Origin: Candidatus Gastranaerophilales bacterium
GTDB lineage: Bacteria > Cyanobacteriota > Vampirovibrionia > Gastranaerophilales > Gastranaerophilaceae
Reading direction: 5' to 3'
DNA length: 64,000 nucleotides
Assembly (NCBI GenBank): GCA_944325085.1
Contig: CALUYT010000032.1
Span: 1 to 64,000 of the forward strand
Positions 8,314 through 17,684 of the stretch are shown piece by piece. Within the stretch, counting starts at the first letter, position 1. Each line of letters opens with the position of its first letter. Made by a program: the position numbers and the translations under genes. The notes beneath the pieces were generated by a model. It worked only from the letters and a program-made list of their open reading frames with translations. It did not search any database and was not told the origin of the DNA.

Positions 8314-8502
8314 TTAGCTGAGAATGTTTTCTAAAATTTCAGCATTACGAGAAGCGTTTTGCAATTGTTGTTTAGACACTCTGCGCATATAATTTCTCAA
8401 AGCTTCTCTAATTAATTCACTTCTTGAACAACGTTCTGTATCAGCAAGCCCATCAACTTTATTTAAAAATTCATCAGGCATTGTCACTAAAATTTTAGCC
8501 AT
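8314..8502 (-). CDS. Ribbon-helix-helix (CopG-like) regulator
   Basis: A 62-residue protein with the ribbon-helix-helix fold. The N-terminal strand ILVTMPDEFLNKVD, the turn and the helix RSELIREALRNYM match CopG/MetJ/Arc-type DNA-binding proteins, which bind DNA as dimers of dimers through the strand. It could be the antitoxin of a toxin pair, but no partner toxin lies beside it, so a stand-alone repressor is more likely. It sits between the c-di-GMP gene and the membrane Hsp20 gene. Confidence 0.82.
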   Translation of the reverse strand: MAKILVTMPDEFLNKVDGLADTERCSRSELIREALRNYMRRVSKQQLQNASRNAEILENILS

Positions 8503-8641
8503 ATACTAACCCTTTCTGGCATGTATTATAACATGTTAAAAAGGTTTTATCAACCTAAAACTACCCACTTAACTACCTCCATTTTGATATTGCAAAATGA
8601 AATTAAAGAAATAGAATAAAATAAAATTGAAAGGAGTTCAT

Positions 8642-9193
8642 ATGGAAGAAAATCAAAAAAATGAAGAAACAAAAATCACAACAGAACCAGCTCCAATGTG
8701 TTCAAATCATCCTATTATGAAAACATTGTTTATAGGTATATTAATCTTTTTAGGTGCATTTTGCGCATTTTATGTAGTTGCAGATTGGCACTTTAAAAAT
8801 ATGTTTCAACCAAGATTTTGGCATAACCCAAGAAGAATTGAACATATGATGGAAAAACAAATGAGATCAATGGATCATATGTTTGAAAAAGAAAGCAAAA
8901 TGGCTAAAAAAGCCGGAGATATTATACATTTCACACAAGAAGACAATGTATATAAGATAATGATAGATTTAAGAGCCTTTGACAATAACGAAAATAACTT
9001 AAATGTTACAACTAACGGAAATATTTTAACTATCAACGGGCAATCAATAAAAAAATCTAAACATAATGAACAAATCTCAGAATTTCAACAAAATTATATG
9101 TTTGGTGACAATGTTAAATTAGACGAATTAACAAAAAGTACAGAAGGTCACTACTATATTATAACAATACCAATCACTGAAGAAAATAATTAA
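8642..9193 (+). CDS. Membrane-anchored Hsp20/alpha-crystallin-like protein
   Basis: A 183-residue protein with a hydrophilic N-terminus, one transmembrane helix at about residues 29-50 (TLFIGILIFLGAFCAFYVV), a Met/His-rich linker and a C-terminal alpha-crystallin-like domain (about 95-180: YKIMIDLRAFDNNENNLNV, ILTINGQS). It is probably a chaperone tethered to the inner membrane, with the crystallin part outside if the first segment inserts N-in. The start has GGAG seven bases upstream. Followed by a strong terminator. Confidence 0.75.
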   Translation: MEENQKNEETKITTEPAPMCSNHPIMKTLFIGILIFLGAFCAFYVVADWHFKNMFQPRFWHNPRRIEHMMEKQMRSMDHMFEKESKMAKKAGDIIHFTQEDNVYKIMIDLRAFDNNENNLNVTTNGNILTINGQSIKKSKHNEQISEFQQNYMFGDNVKLDELTKSTEGHYYIITIPITEENN

Positions 9194-9205
9194 AATACCT
9201 AAATA

Positions 9206-9242
9206 ATATAAGGCGGAAAAACTCCGTCTTATATTTTATTTT
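9206..9242. terminator. Bidirectional terminator
   Basis: ATATAAGGCGGA at 9206-9217 pairs with TCCGTCTTATAT at 9223-9234 (one G-T wobble), followed by a T-rich run. It ends the membrane Hsp20 gene. The reverse direction is weaker. Confidence 0.85.
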
Positions 9243-9847
9243 TTTATAAATTTCCACAAATTAAATGCTTTAATCAACAAATTCCCGGTATGTTCAACTA
9301 AAGGCATAAACATATCCAAATTATCTGACATTGCAAAACCTATTGGTCGATTTAATTTTATACAATTATCTAAATAAGCATTCATCAAAGCTGATTTAGA
9401 AATAAATCCACATTTTTTATAAAACACATGCGGAGGTCTTAATCTATCGTATAATCTACTTGCAATTAAGTGAATTCGACCATCACAACCATATTTTTTA
9501 CTTTCAATTTTTGCAAAATTTATAAACTCTTTACCATAACCATTCCCTCTTTCAAATGTTTTTAATAACTCTATATAAAAAGATTTGTAAGGTGCAGGAA
9601 TTTGATAAAATCGCATTGATGGATTTTGATATAAAATAGGTGCAGCAATCATCTTACCAACAAATTTTCCACCATTTTTCACATCAACCATATTATAAAT
9701 ATATGCAGGATATTTACATACCTTAGAATCCTTAGAGTGAATACAATCTTGGATTGTTGTTTTTGTTTTATATATTAACCTATCAGGCATTGTTTTTAAA
9801 GGCTTGATAAATAATAATGAACCTTTTACATCACTTGATATATTCAT
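9236..9847 (-). CDS. GNAT-like acetyltransferase, paralog 1
   Basis: A 203-residue protein with a C-terminal GNAT-like core. It has RGNGYGKEFINFA in place of the acetyl-CoA loop (Q/R-x-x-G-x-G/A), followed by HVFYKKCGF, the usual end of the fold. Substrate unknown. It shares the opening pattern P-x-x-LIY(K/R)-(T/A)-x-T with the gene immediately upstream at 9856, eight bases away, so the two are tandem paralogs in one operon. The last helix is hydrophobic and basic. Confidence 0.7.
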   Translation of the reverse strand: MNISSDVKGSLLFIKPLKTMPDRLIYKTKTTIQDCIHSKDSKVCKYPAYIYNMVDVKNGGKFVGKMIAAPILYQNPSMRFYQIPAPYKSFYIELLKTFERGNGYGKEFINFAKIESKKYGCDGRIHLIASRLYDRLRPPHVFYKKCGFISKSALMNAYLDNCIKLNRPIGFAMSDNLDMFMPLVEHTGNLLIKAFNLWKFIKK

Positions 9848-9855
9848 ATAACGTC

Positions 9856-10437
9856 CTAATCTTTAGTTCCAAAAAGAATTTTTAATCCTAATTTAAAACC
9901 TTTATAAATAAAGTTATCTAACTTATCTTTTTTATGTTCTATTGGCGGATAAAACATTTCTACAGTATCGAAATCTTTGTATGTAGCATTCTTATTTTTT
10001 GCAATAAATGAATCTAATTTTTTATCCATAGAAGCTTTTTTAGTACTCATACCAAATTTTCTGTAAAAAATATGAGGAATTCTATTTGGAGTAAAACTAA
10101 CATCAGATGTCAAATGTAAGTTTCCTTTACAACCGATTTTTTTACTGTAATTAATTGCAAAATCAAGCATAGCTGTTCCAAAGCCTTTTCCTGAGCAATT
10201 AGAAGTTAAAAACCAAACATACAAAGATGGTACATTATTCTTTCCGTCACGGGAAATTAATTGTGGAAAACACCTCATAATAGCACGGTCATTTGATCCT
10301 TTTTTTGTCGAAAACATAATAAATTGATCAATTTCATTCTTAAAATAACTTGTCTGAGCTCTATAAATAAGCTTCTCAGGAAGTTTAGCCGGAGAGTTAT
10401 ACTTTAATGGAGGGAATTTTAATTTTGCAATATTCAT
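9856..10437 (-). CDS. GNAT-like acetyltransferase, paralog 2
   Basis: A 193-residue paralog of the downstream gene. The acetyl-CoA loop is SGKGFGTAMLDFA at about residues 105-120 and the fold end is HIFYRKFGM at about 145. The N-terminal segment LPEKLIYRAQT matches MPDRLIYKTKT of the partner. Both end in a PP/PLVEH or PPIEH pattern and a hydrophobic-basic tail. It is the first gene of the pair, with a short A/T-rich leader and no clear ribosome site. It is divergent from murC. Confidence 0.7.
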   Translation of the reverse strand: MNIAKLKFPPLKYNSPAKLPEKLIYRAQTSYFKNEIDQFIMFSTKKGSNDRAIMRCFPQLISRDGKNNVPSLYVWFLTSNCSGKGFGTAMLDFAINYSKKIGCKGNLHLTSDVSFTPNRIPHIFYRKFGMSTKKASMDKKLDSFIAKNKNATYKDFDTVEMFYPPIEHKKDKLDNFIYKGFKLGLKILFGTKD

Positions 10438-10617
10438 ATTTTATATAAAGCATCTAAATTTTAATTTTGATATCTGCAGAAGCATTATTTACAAAAAATT
10501 ATATAAAATATTAATAATATTTCTATTGTTAACAATTTATAAAAATCAATCAGAAATCTTATTTTGGTATTATAATTATATAAAGAAGAGTAGATATAAA
10601 TAGTAGGGATTATAGCT

Positions 10618-12027
10618 TTGAAAAAGAAATATCATTTTATAGCCATAGGCGGCGTAGGTATGAGCGGACTTGCAAAATATTTATTGCAAAAAGGCTTTGA
10701 AGTATCCGGCTCAGATATAAACGACAGTAAATATGTACAAGAAGTAAAAAAATTAGGTGCAAAAGTATATATCGGTCATAATGAAAACAATGTTCCAAAC
10801 GATTGCATCGTTGTAGCAAGTACAGCAATTAGGGACACTAACCCAGAAATGCAAAAAGCAAAAGCTTTAGGATTACCAATTTGGCATCGTTCAGATTTAC
10901 TTGCAGAAATTTCTAAAGATGAACAATATTTCATAGGATATTCAGGAACTCACGGAAAAACAACAACCAGTGGATTATGTTCATACGTTATGGAAAAAGC
11001 AGGATTAAAACCATCATATGTAGTTGGGGGAATGATTCCTGAACTTAATACGAATGCTAATGCAACACAAGATAAATTTTTTATTGCAGAACTGGATGAA
11101 AGCGATGGAACAATAGTTAAATATTCTCCAAACCTTGTTGTTGTAAATAACTTAGAACCTGACCATTTAGATTTTTATACAAACGGATTAGAATCTATTT
11201 TAGAAACATTTGAAACATTTTTATCTAATCTTAGAGAAAATGGAATTGTTTTAGCAAACACCGATAATGAAGGTGTAAAAAGACTTGTAAAACATTTTTC
11301 CATTACCCCGTTAGCACATAATGCAAAATTTGTAACATATTCAATTGGTGGAAATACTGATTATAGTGCAAGAAATATTAGATATGAAGAATACTATACT
11401 ACTTTTGATATCATACATAATGGTCAGCTTATGACAAATTTAAAAATATGTCTAAAAGGTGTTCATAATGTATATAACTCACTTGCAGTATGGGCAAGTT
11501 TGAACGAATCAGGCGTAGATATGGAACTTGTAAATCCGCATTTTGCAACATTTTGTGGAATGGGAAGAAGATTTCAAAAGGTAGGTGAATTTAACGGAAT
11601 ATCTATTTATGATGATTACGCACATCACCCAACTGAAATCAAAGCAACATTATCTTCATCAAAATCTTTCAAAAACAGAAATGTAATTGCTGTATTCCAA
11701 CCTCACAGATACACAAGATTACAAAATCTTTGGAATGACTTTATGAAAGCATTTTCAGATGTAGATAGAATTGTTGTAACAGATGTATATGCAGCAAGTG
11801 AAGAGCCTATTGAAGGAGTAAATTCAAAAGCTTTTACTGATGAATTGAAAGAAAAAATTGATATTCCATGTGAACATTTATCAGGAAGCATTTCTGAAGT
11901 TGCAACAAAACTTTTCCCAACATTAAAATCAGGAGATATAGTTATAGGATTGGGAGCCGGAACTATAACAAATTTAGGAAAAGAACTACTGGCTTTAAAC
12001 AAGGAGAAAGCAGGAGTTGATAATTAA
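10618..12027 (+). CDS. murC: UDP-N-acetylmuramate--L-alanine ligase
   Basis: A 469-residue Mur ligase adding L-alanine to UDP-MurNAc in cytoplasmic peptidoglycan precursor synthesis. It has an N-terminal Rossmann nucleotide-sugar site (GGVGMSGLAKYL), the ATP loop GTHGKTTTSG at about residues 109-118, a central domain with ELDESDGT and NLEPDHLDFY, and the C-terminal domain DDYAHHPTEI. Length is normal. The start is TTG. It heads an operon murC-murB-ddl-ftsQ-prenyl synthase-lepB in which genes overlap or nearly touch. A TATAAT lies about 45 bases upstream. Confidence 0.97.
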   Translation: MKKKYHFIAIGGVGMSGLAKYLLQKGFEVSGSDINDSKYVQEVKKLGAKVYIGHNENNVPNDCIVVASTAIRDTNPEMQKAKALGLPIWHRSDLLAEISKDEQYFIGYSGTHGKTTTSGLCSYVMEKAGLKPSYVVGGMIPELNTNANATQDKFFIAELDESDGTIVKYSPNLVVVNNLEPDHLDFYTNGLESILETFETFLSNLRENGIVLANTDNEGVKRLVKHFSITPLAHNAKFVTYSIGGNTDYSARNIRYEEYYTTFDIIHNGQLMTNLKICLKGVHNVYNSLAVWASLNESGVDMELVNPHFATFCGMGRRFQKVGEFNGISIYDDYAHHPTEIKATLSSSKSFKNRNVIAVFQPHRYTRLQNLWNDFMKAFSDVDRIVVTDVYAASEEPIEGVNSKAFTDELKEKIDIPCEHLSGSISEVATKLFPTLKSGDIVIGLGAGTITNLGKELLALNKEKAGVDN

Positions 12028-12922
12028 TTGCGAAAAAAACTTTGATATTAAAAGATTAACTTCATTTAAAATTGGCGGATTAATTAATGAAGTATATTTT
12101 CCTGAAAATATAAATGAATTTGAGCAAATTTTAAACGAAAACCCTAATATTAAAGTTTTTGGCAATTTATCAAATACTCTTGTTTCTGACAGCGGATATG
12201 ATGGCAAAATCGTCTTAACAACAAAAATGAATTCTGTTCAAATAGATGATAATAAAATTATAGCCGATTGTGGAGTAAAAGGTCCTAAACTTGCTCAAAT
12301 TGCCTGTGAAAATAACCTTTCAGGACTAGAGTTTATGATAGGCTTTCCCGGATCAATCGGAGGCGAAGTTTATATGAACGCCTCAGCAAATTCCCAAGCA
12401 ATAAGTGATAAATTATCATTTGCAATTTGCTATTCTCCTATAGAGAAGAAAATTTTAAAATTGTCTAATGAAGAAATGAATTTTAGCTATAGAAAATCTC
12501 GTTGTCAAAAAGACAATCTGATAGTCTTACAAGCAGAATTTATCTTAGACAAAAAAGATAAAACTCTAATAAAACAACAAATGGATGAAAATCTAAAATT
12601 CAGAAAAGAACATCAACCATCATTATCCTTGCCAAATTGTGGCAGTATTTTTAAGAACCCTCAAGGAGAATCTGCAGGAAGATTATTAGATTCTATTGGG
12701 GCTAAAAATATGTCTATAGGTGGAGTAAAAATCTGGAAAAACCATGCAAACTTTATTGTTAACAATAATTCAGGAAGTTCTTTAGATGTGTTAACATTAA
12801 TGTTTGAAATGTTCACAAAAGTAAAAGAAAATTATAATATAGAATTAGAACCTGAAATAATATTTTTGGGTGGAAAGAATCAAAGGGAAAATGAATTATG
12901 CAAAATATTGTACAAAAAATAG
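12017..12922 (+). CDS. murB: UDP-N-acetylenolpyruvoylglucosamine reductase
   Basis: A 301-residue FAD enzyme reducing UDP-GlcNAc-enolpyruvate to UDP-MurNAc with NADPH. The FAD domain shows NTLVSDSGYDG and LEFMIGFPGSIGGEVYMNAS. The substrate domain has YRKSRC, PNCGSIFKNP with the catalytic Ser, and the final Glu in ELEPEIIFLG. The start is TTG, overlapping the murC end by 11 bases, with AGGAG ten bases upstream, consistent with translational coupling. The short tail after ELEPEIIF overlaps ddl by 25 bases. Confidence 0.95.
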   Translation: MIINCEKNFDIKRLTSFKIGGLINEVYFPENINEFEQILNENPNIKVFGNLSNTLVSDSGYDGKIVLTTKMNSVQIDDNKIIADCGVKGPKLAQIACENNLSGLEFMIGFPGSIGGEVYMNASANSQAISDKLSFAICYSPIEKKILKLSNEEMNFSYRKSRCQKDNLIVLQAEFILDKKDKTLIKQQMDENLKFRKEHQPSLSLPNCGSIFKNPQGESAGRLLDSIGAKNMSIGGVKIWKNHANFIVNNNSGSSLDVLTLMFEMFTKVKENYNIELEPEIIFLGGKNQRENELCKILYKK

Positions 12923-13851
12923 ATAAAAATTCAAAAATAGCCGTATTATGTGGAGGATTATCATCAGAAGCAGAAATTTCAAGACGCTCAGGCAAGGGCT
13001 GCTATGATGCTTTAATAAGATTAGGATATAAAAATGCAGAACTTGTTGAAGTTGATGAAAACATCGCTCAAGTTTTGAAAAATGGAAAATATGATTACGC
13101 ATACAACGCACTTCATGGTAAATATGGCGAAGATGGTTGCATACAAGGAATTTTAGAAATTTTAAAAATTCCATATACAGGTTGTGGAGTTATGTCATCT
13201 TCAATTTGTATGAATAAGGAATTTACAAAAAGAATTCTTGCAACATGTTCAGATATCCCACTTGTAAAATCTGTTTTTGTACAAAAAGGTGAAGATGTTA
13301 TTGAAAAAACAAAGAATTTAAAATTTCCTGTATTTACAAAACCAGTTTCTGAAGGTTCAAGTTTTGGAATGACAAAAGTTAATTCAATAAATGATTTAAA
13401 AGCTGCGTATGATGAAGCTGTAAAATATAACGATGATGTTTTAATTGAAGAATTTATAGATGGAGCTTTTGTTACTGTTGGAGTCTTAGAAAAAGACGGA
13501 ACAGATTTTGCAACAGAAATTCTTGAAATTAGACCTAAAAATGAATGGTATGATTTTGAAGCAAAATATACACCTGGAATGTCAGAATTTATTTTGCCGG
13601 CAGAATTAGATACTCAATTAACCCAAAAAGTTAAAGATATAGCAATAAAAGCTCATCAAACAGCAGGTTGCAGAGGCCTATCAAGAGTAGATTTTATGAT
13701 AAGTAAAGATGGAATTCCATACGTTATTGAAATAAACACATCACCTGGAATGACAACAACAAGTGACTTACCTGCTCAAGCAAAAGTTATGGGTATTAGT
13801 TATGATGACTTAGTGCAAATTATATTAAATAGTGCAGGATTAAATAAATAA
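12898..13851 (+). CDS. ddl: D-alanine--D-alanine ligase
   Basis: A 317-residue ATP-grasp enzyme joining two D-alanines for the peptidoglycan stem. Visible motifs are the N-terminal LCGGLSSEAEISRRSG, HGKYGEDGCIQG, the flexible loop KPVSEGSSFGM (about residue 143-153), LIEEFIDG, and the C-terminal metal and substrate region RVDFMI...IEINTSPGMT. The ATG at 12898 lies inside the end of murB; the stop shares a base with the ftsQ start (TAATG). Confidence 0.97.
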   Translation: MQNIVQKIDKNSKIAVLCGGLSSEAEISRRSGKGCYDALIRLGYKNAELVEVDENIAQVLKNGKYDYAYNALHGKYGEDGCIQGILEILKIPYTGCGVMSSSICMNKEFTKRILATCSDIPLVKSVFVQKGEDVIEKTKNLKFPVFTKPVSEGSSFGMTKVNSINDLKAAYDEAVKYNDDVLIEEFIDGAFVTVGVLEKDGTDFATEILEIRPKNEWYDFEAKYTPGMSEFILPAELDTQLTQKVKDIAIKAHQTAGCRGLSRVDFMISKDGIPYVIEINTSPGMTTTSDLPAQAKVMGISYDDLVQIILNSAGLNK

Positions 13852-14744
13852 TGACATATGAAGAACTAAATAACTCAGATAATAATACAACCGATGAAAA
13901 TCAAGATGAATATACTCTTCCTAAACATTCGGTTAAACATAAACAAATAGAAAGAAAGATTAGAAAAAAACGAAAAAGAGTTAATCGTCTAAAGTCTTTC
14001 TTAAGATTTGTTGTATTATTATTGATAATTTTTCTATCATATGAATTTTTTACACTTTCTGGTTGGTACCTACCAGCAGATACATTCAAAAATCCAAATA
14101 GTGAAAGAATTGAAATTATAAATAACAAAATCATTCCAGACTATGTAATTCGTAATGCATTAAAAAATATTCCGATAGCTAAAATCCCAATATTTTTGGT
14201 AAAAGTAAAACCAATCAAAAAAGAAATATTTAAAATTCCAGTTATAAAAACTTTGTATGTAAGACGCTATGGTTTCCCTGCAAGAATACAAATTATTGTA
14301 ATGGAAAGAACTCCTATTGCAGTAATCAAAACAGATTTAAAAGCAAAACCTACAGCATTTTTCACATCTGATGGCGTTTTAGTAACAAATAAACAATATA
14401 TGAATCTTGCAGATACAGGTAATACTTTGAAAATACTAACAAATCCACAATACATTCAAAAAGAATTGTCTGTAAAAAAAGTTGAATATATTGAACAAAT
14501 AGTTAAATCCGTAGAAACATATTCAAATGAAAAAGTTGAATATATTGATATGCGTATTCCAAATGATGTATATGTAAAAATACAAACAACAAGCATTAGA
14601 CTTGGAACGCTTGACAGTACTGTATTTGAAAGAATTAAAAGAATTTATACTATTCTTCCACAAATCCAAGATGTGGATAGTAAAATTAAATATATTGATT
14701 TAAGCTGGGATAAAGTAAATTATTTAAAATTACAGAAAAAATAA
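13851..14744 (+). CDS. ftsQ: Cell division protein FtsQ/DivIB
   Basis: A 297-residue bitopic membrane protein of the divisome. It has a basic cytoplasmic N-terminus (about 1-60, many K/R), one transmembrane helix (FVVLLLIIFLSYEFFTL, about 62-80), then a POTRA domain (VIRNALKNIPIAKIPIFLV...IKTLYVRRYGFPARIQIIV) and a beta domain ending LSWDKVNYLK. Family proteins recruit and regulate the FtsB/L/W/I complex outside the inner membrane. Position after ddl matches the classic dcw order. Start overlaps the ddl stop by one base. Confidence 0.88.
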   Translation: MTYEELNNSDNNTTDENQDEYTLPKHSVKHKQIERKIRKKRKRVNRLKSFLRFVVLLLIIFLSYEFFTLSGWYLPADTFKNPNSERIEIINNKIIPDYVIRNALKNIPIAKIPIFLVKVKPIKKEIFKIPVIKTLYVRRYGFPARIQIIVMERTPIAVIKTDLKAKPTAFFTSDGVLVTNKQYMNLADTGNTLKILTNPQYIQKELSVKKVEYIEQIVKSVETYSNEKVEYIDMRIPNDVYVKIQTTSIRLGTLDSTVFERIKRIYTILPQIQDVDSKIKYIDLSWDKVNYLKLQKK

Positions 14745-14752
14745 GAAATAAA

Positions 14753-15634
14753 ATGAAATTTAACGAAAAATATAACAGTATAAAAAAACTTGTTCAAAAT
14801 GAACTTGATATAATACAAAACAATATGGTTTCAAAAATCAATGTACAAGAACCTTTGCAAACATATCTTGTTGATTTTTTATCCGGACCATCAAAACACA
14901 TAAGACCTGTTTTTGTACTATTGTATTTAAAAGCAAATAACGAAAATATTTCTCAAGAACAGCTTGAATTATTAACCGTAATAGAATTGGTACATAATGC
15001 ATCGTTAATACACGATGATGTTATTGATGAAAGCAAACTAAGACGTGGACATAAAACAATTTCAAACCAATTTGATAACAAACTTGCAATCATTTCCGGA
15101 GATTACATTTTATCAATAGCAATGGAAGAACTTGCAAAATTAAATAATATAGAAATTATCAAAAATTTTTCATACACAATACAAAAAATGTGTACAGGAG
15201 AAATCAACCAAAACTTTGACAGATTTAAAATAGGTACAATAGATAAATATATAGAAAAAACTAAAAATAAAACAGCCTACTTATTTGAAACAGCACTAAT
15301 TTGTACTGCAATGCTCTCTAAAAATAATTATGATTTAGAAAAACTAAATCGAATTTCAATCAACACAGGAATAGCATTCCAAATAAGAGATGATTTACTA
15401 AATCTTACAAATACAGACAAAACAAAACCAAACAATAATGATATAACCGAAGGGATATATAATGCTCCTATCATATATAGCCAAGATGTAAGTGATTACA
15501 CACAAGGTATTGAAAAAACTAAAAATTTGTTGAATAATTATGTAAAAAGTGCAAAACAGGAAATACAAACATTACCTGACAATAATTTTAAAAATGCACT
15601 AGAAGAGTTTTTGGAGCTACTTAATTATGTTTAA
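14753..15634 (+). CDS. ispB: Trans-prenyl diphosphate synthase
   Basis: A 293-residue all-alpha isoprenyl synthase that extends allylic diphosphates with IPP, probably making the polyprenyl tail of a quinone. The first Asp-rich motif is HDDVIDESKLRRG (DDxxD), the second is FQIRDDLLN (DDxxN in place of DDxxD), and K-H-I-R-P near residue 50 binds diphosphate. The second motif ending in Asn is a small deviation. It lies eight bases after ftsQ and overlaps lepB by eight bases. The product chain length cannot be read from the sequence, so the symbol is tentative. Confidence 0.82.
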   Translation: MKFNEKYNSIKKLVQNELDIIQNNMVSKINVQEPLQTYLVDFLSGPSKHIRPVFVLLYLKANNENISQEQLELLTVIELVHNASLIHDDVIDESKLRRGHKTISNQFDNKLAIISGDYILSIAMEELAKLNNIEIIKNFSYTIQKMCTGEINQNFDRFKIGTIDKYIEKTKNKTAYLFETALICTAMLSKNNYDLEKLNRISINTGIAFQIRDDLLNLTNTDKTKPNNNDITEGIYNAPIIYSQDVSDYTQGIEKTKNLLNNYVKSAKQEIQTLPDNNFKNALEEFLELLNYV

Positions 15635-16418
15635 TTTTTGGGAAAATTATAAAAAAAGACTAAAAGAAGAACAAGCCGCAAAATGGATGCATTTCAAAGC
15701 AGGCTTGCCTGAAAATGTTCAAAATTTTCTTGATAAAACTGAAACTGCATATAAAAATTACAAAGAAACAACTCTATGTGAAATCATAGAAACTGTTGTA
15801 TTTGTTTTAGTAATGGTTATAATCATAAGATTTTTTGTTGGAGAAATTCGCTGGATACCATCAGGATCAATGAATCCAACACTTATTGAAAATGATAGAA
15901 TTATTGTAGAAAGATTTTCAAGATTTTTCACAGGACCAAAACGTGGCGATATAATGGTATTTTATCCACCATCAACACAACTATCAAGAAAACCTCTACC
16001 ATTATTAGAAAGACTAACCGGTATCAATTGTCAAGATGTCGCATATATTAAACGAGTTATAGGTTTACCTGGCGATAAGGTAGAAATTAAATTTGAAAAA
16101 GACAATAAAGCATATGTATATATTAACGACAAAAAGTATGAAGAAGACTACATAAAAAGTGTCTATGAATACACATCTTGTCAAAAAGGTGAAGTTACCG
16201 ACGAAATGTATGCAAATACAAGTATTGCAAAATGTGGACCATTTATTTTGCCTAATGACAGCTACTTTATGATGGGTGACAACAGAGGTAATTCCCAAGA
16301 TAGCAGATATTGGGGAACTTTAAAACGTGATAGATTTGTTGGTCGTGCTGTTGTAATCTTTTGGCCACTTAATAGAATAAAAATCTTACACCAATTAGAA
16401 GATAAAATTTCTAATTAA
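15627..16418 (+). CDS. lepB: Signal peptidase I
   Basis: A 263-residue membrane serine protease that removes signal peptides outside the inner membrane. One transmembrane helix (IIETVVFVLVMVIIIRFFV, about 50-70) precedes box B with the catalytic Ser (PSGSMNPTL, about residue 87), box D with the catalytic Lys (YIKRVIGLPGD) and box E (MMGDNRGNSQDSRYWG). The N-terminal tail is long and basic. Last gene of the murC operon; its end overlaps the converging 16411 gene by eight bases. Confidence 0.96.
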   Translation: MFNFWENYKKRLKEEQAAKWMHFKAGLPENVQNFLDKTETAYKNYKETTLCEIIETVVFVLVMVIIIRFFVGEIRWIPSGSMNPTLIENDRIIVERFSRFFTGPKRGDIMVFYPPSTQLSRKPLPLLERLTGINCQDVAYIKRVIGLPGDKVEIKFEKDNKAYVYINDKKYEEDYIKSVYEYTSCQKGEVTDEMYANTSIAKCGPFILPNDSYFMMGDNRGNSQDSRYWGTLKRDRFVGRAVVIFWPLNRIKILHQLEDKISN

Positions 16419-16797
16419 GCATATGATAGTACTTCATATAATCTGCTAATATAACAGAACTTGTACCATTAGCTACATTTGCTTTTACAACTTGTTCTTT
16501 ATCTTGTGCTGTTTGATTATCCATTTTAGAACTTTCATCATTTTTAGGATTTAGTTCTTGTTGTTTTTGGATTTGCTGAGCTTCTTCGATAAAGGCTTCT
16601 ATTTTTTGCATAACTTGGCTATGTAATTGTACATCACCACTGAATGTACCGGTAGATTGAATCCCTGCAGTATCAAAATCTTGAAGAATTTGTTCCCACT
16701 GAGAATAATTAGTTATACTAGACCCTTGTGCTTGCGCAGCAGCTTGCGCTTTACGCAACTCGTCAACTGATTTTATATCTTCTACATTATCTGCCAT
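16411..16797 (-). CDS. Small Gln-rich protein, unknown
   Basis: A 128-residue hydrophilic protein with no signal peptide, rich in Gln and Ala, with helical segments (SQVMQKIEAFIEEAQQIQKQQ) and a conserved-looking C-terminal end (SSVILADYMKYYHMLN). Not recognised. A GAGGAGA ribosome site precedes the ATG. It is monocistronic, and an ATTGTAACAATT palindrome lies 77-88 bases upstream, as for other small lineage-specific genes here. Its end overlaps lepB on the opposite strand. Confidence 0.65.
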   Translation of the reverse strand: MADNVEDIKSVDELRKAQAAAQAQGSSITNYSQWEQILQDFDTAGIQSTGTFSGDVQLHSQVMQKIEAFIEEAQQIQKQQELNPKNDESSKMDNQTAQDKEQVVKANVANGTSSVILADYMKYYHMLN

Positions 16798-16873
16798 AAT
16801 CTCTCCTCGGTTATAAATACATATCTATTAAATATAAAAATAAATATATAACCAAATTTCAGAGATTTTATAT

Positions 16874-16885
16874 ATTGTAACAATT
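16874..16885. promoter_or_regulatory. ATTGTAACAATT site
   Basis: The near-palindrome ATTGTAACAATT lies about 80 bases upstream of the 16797 start. It is a member of the recurrent TGTAACA-type motif set. Confidence 0.4.
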
Positions 16886-16901
16886 ATTAATAATTCAAAT
16901 A

Positions 16902-17684
16902 TTATAAAATATCACGTAAATTTTTAACCATTTCATCTAAAATATACAAAGTATTAGAATTGGGTTGTTTTAATAGATTTTGAATATTATTTTCAAAATC
17001 TTTAGGCAAAATTTTACAATTATTTTTTGCAAAAGAAATTAAACGTTTTTCTCCAGGATGCAATAACTCATTCTTAGCAAAAATAATATCAAAATAACTT
17101 GCCAAAAATACTGCTATTCTATGATTAACACTAACTATATCGTTTCTATTTATAGCTTTTGAAATTTGTTCATAATATGAAGCAAATGGTTTATCTTTCA
17201 ATAACATCATATTGCGTTTTATAATATTAGTTTTTAATTGCTCGGGATAAGTTGTACGTACTTTATTTTGCAAATTTAAGAGCCAATTATTTTTATCATA
17301 TATAATTTTAAAATTACTCAACGTAAATAGAAAACAAGTTGTATAACCATTTGAGGGATAAAATTTTTCCCAAACATTATAAACTACACTTTCAAACCAA
17401 CCTCTATCCCAATACATAACATCCATTTGTTTGTTAATCTTGTCAACAAAATACTCATCTCCAGAGCCAAAATATTCACAACCGACTTCAAAATTTGAAG
17501 AAACTTTTTCTACAAATGCATACCTCATATCGATTGAAATGGGCTTACTTACAAACACATACAAATCTAAATCAGAACTATTATCCGCACTATTAGCAGA
17601 TGTTGAACCTCCTATGGCAATAGCTTCTACATCTTTGATATTCTTATAAAAATCAATAATTTGTGCCAAGTTATTATTTTCCAT
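16902..17684 (-). CDS. Nucleotidyltransferase-fold protein
   Basis: A 260-residue protein with an N-terminal polymerase-beta-type nucleotidyltransferase domain: GGSTSANSADNSSDLDLYVF at residues 24-43 gives the GS motif and the DxD metal ligands. The remaining helical region resembles the DUF4037-type extension found in stand-alone members. Target unknown; aminoglycoside-type transfer, tRNA or protein nucleotidylation are all possible. It overlaps the ispD end by 11 bases and is the last gene of the thiL-ispD unit. Confidence 0.75.
   Translation of the reverse strand: MENNNLAQIIDFYKNIKDVEAIAIGGSTSANSADNSSDLDLYVFVSKPISIDMRYAFVEKVSSNFEVGCEYFGSGDEYFVDKINKQMDVMYWDRGWFESVVYNVWEKFYPSNGYTTCFLFTLSNFKIIYDKNNWLLNLQNKVRTTYPEQLKTNIIKRNMMLLKDKPFASYYEQISKAINRNDIVSVNHRIAVFLASYFDIIFAKNELLHPGEKRLISFAKNNCKILPKDFENNIQNLLKQPNSNTLYILDEMVKNLRDIL

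Noticed and set aside
8314-8502. Ribbon-helix-helix gene as the antitoxin of a toxin-antitoxin pair
   Set aside because: No small toxin gene lies on either side; neighbours are a c-di-GMP protein and an Hsp20-like protein.
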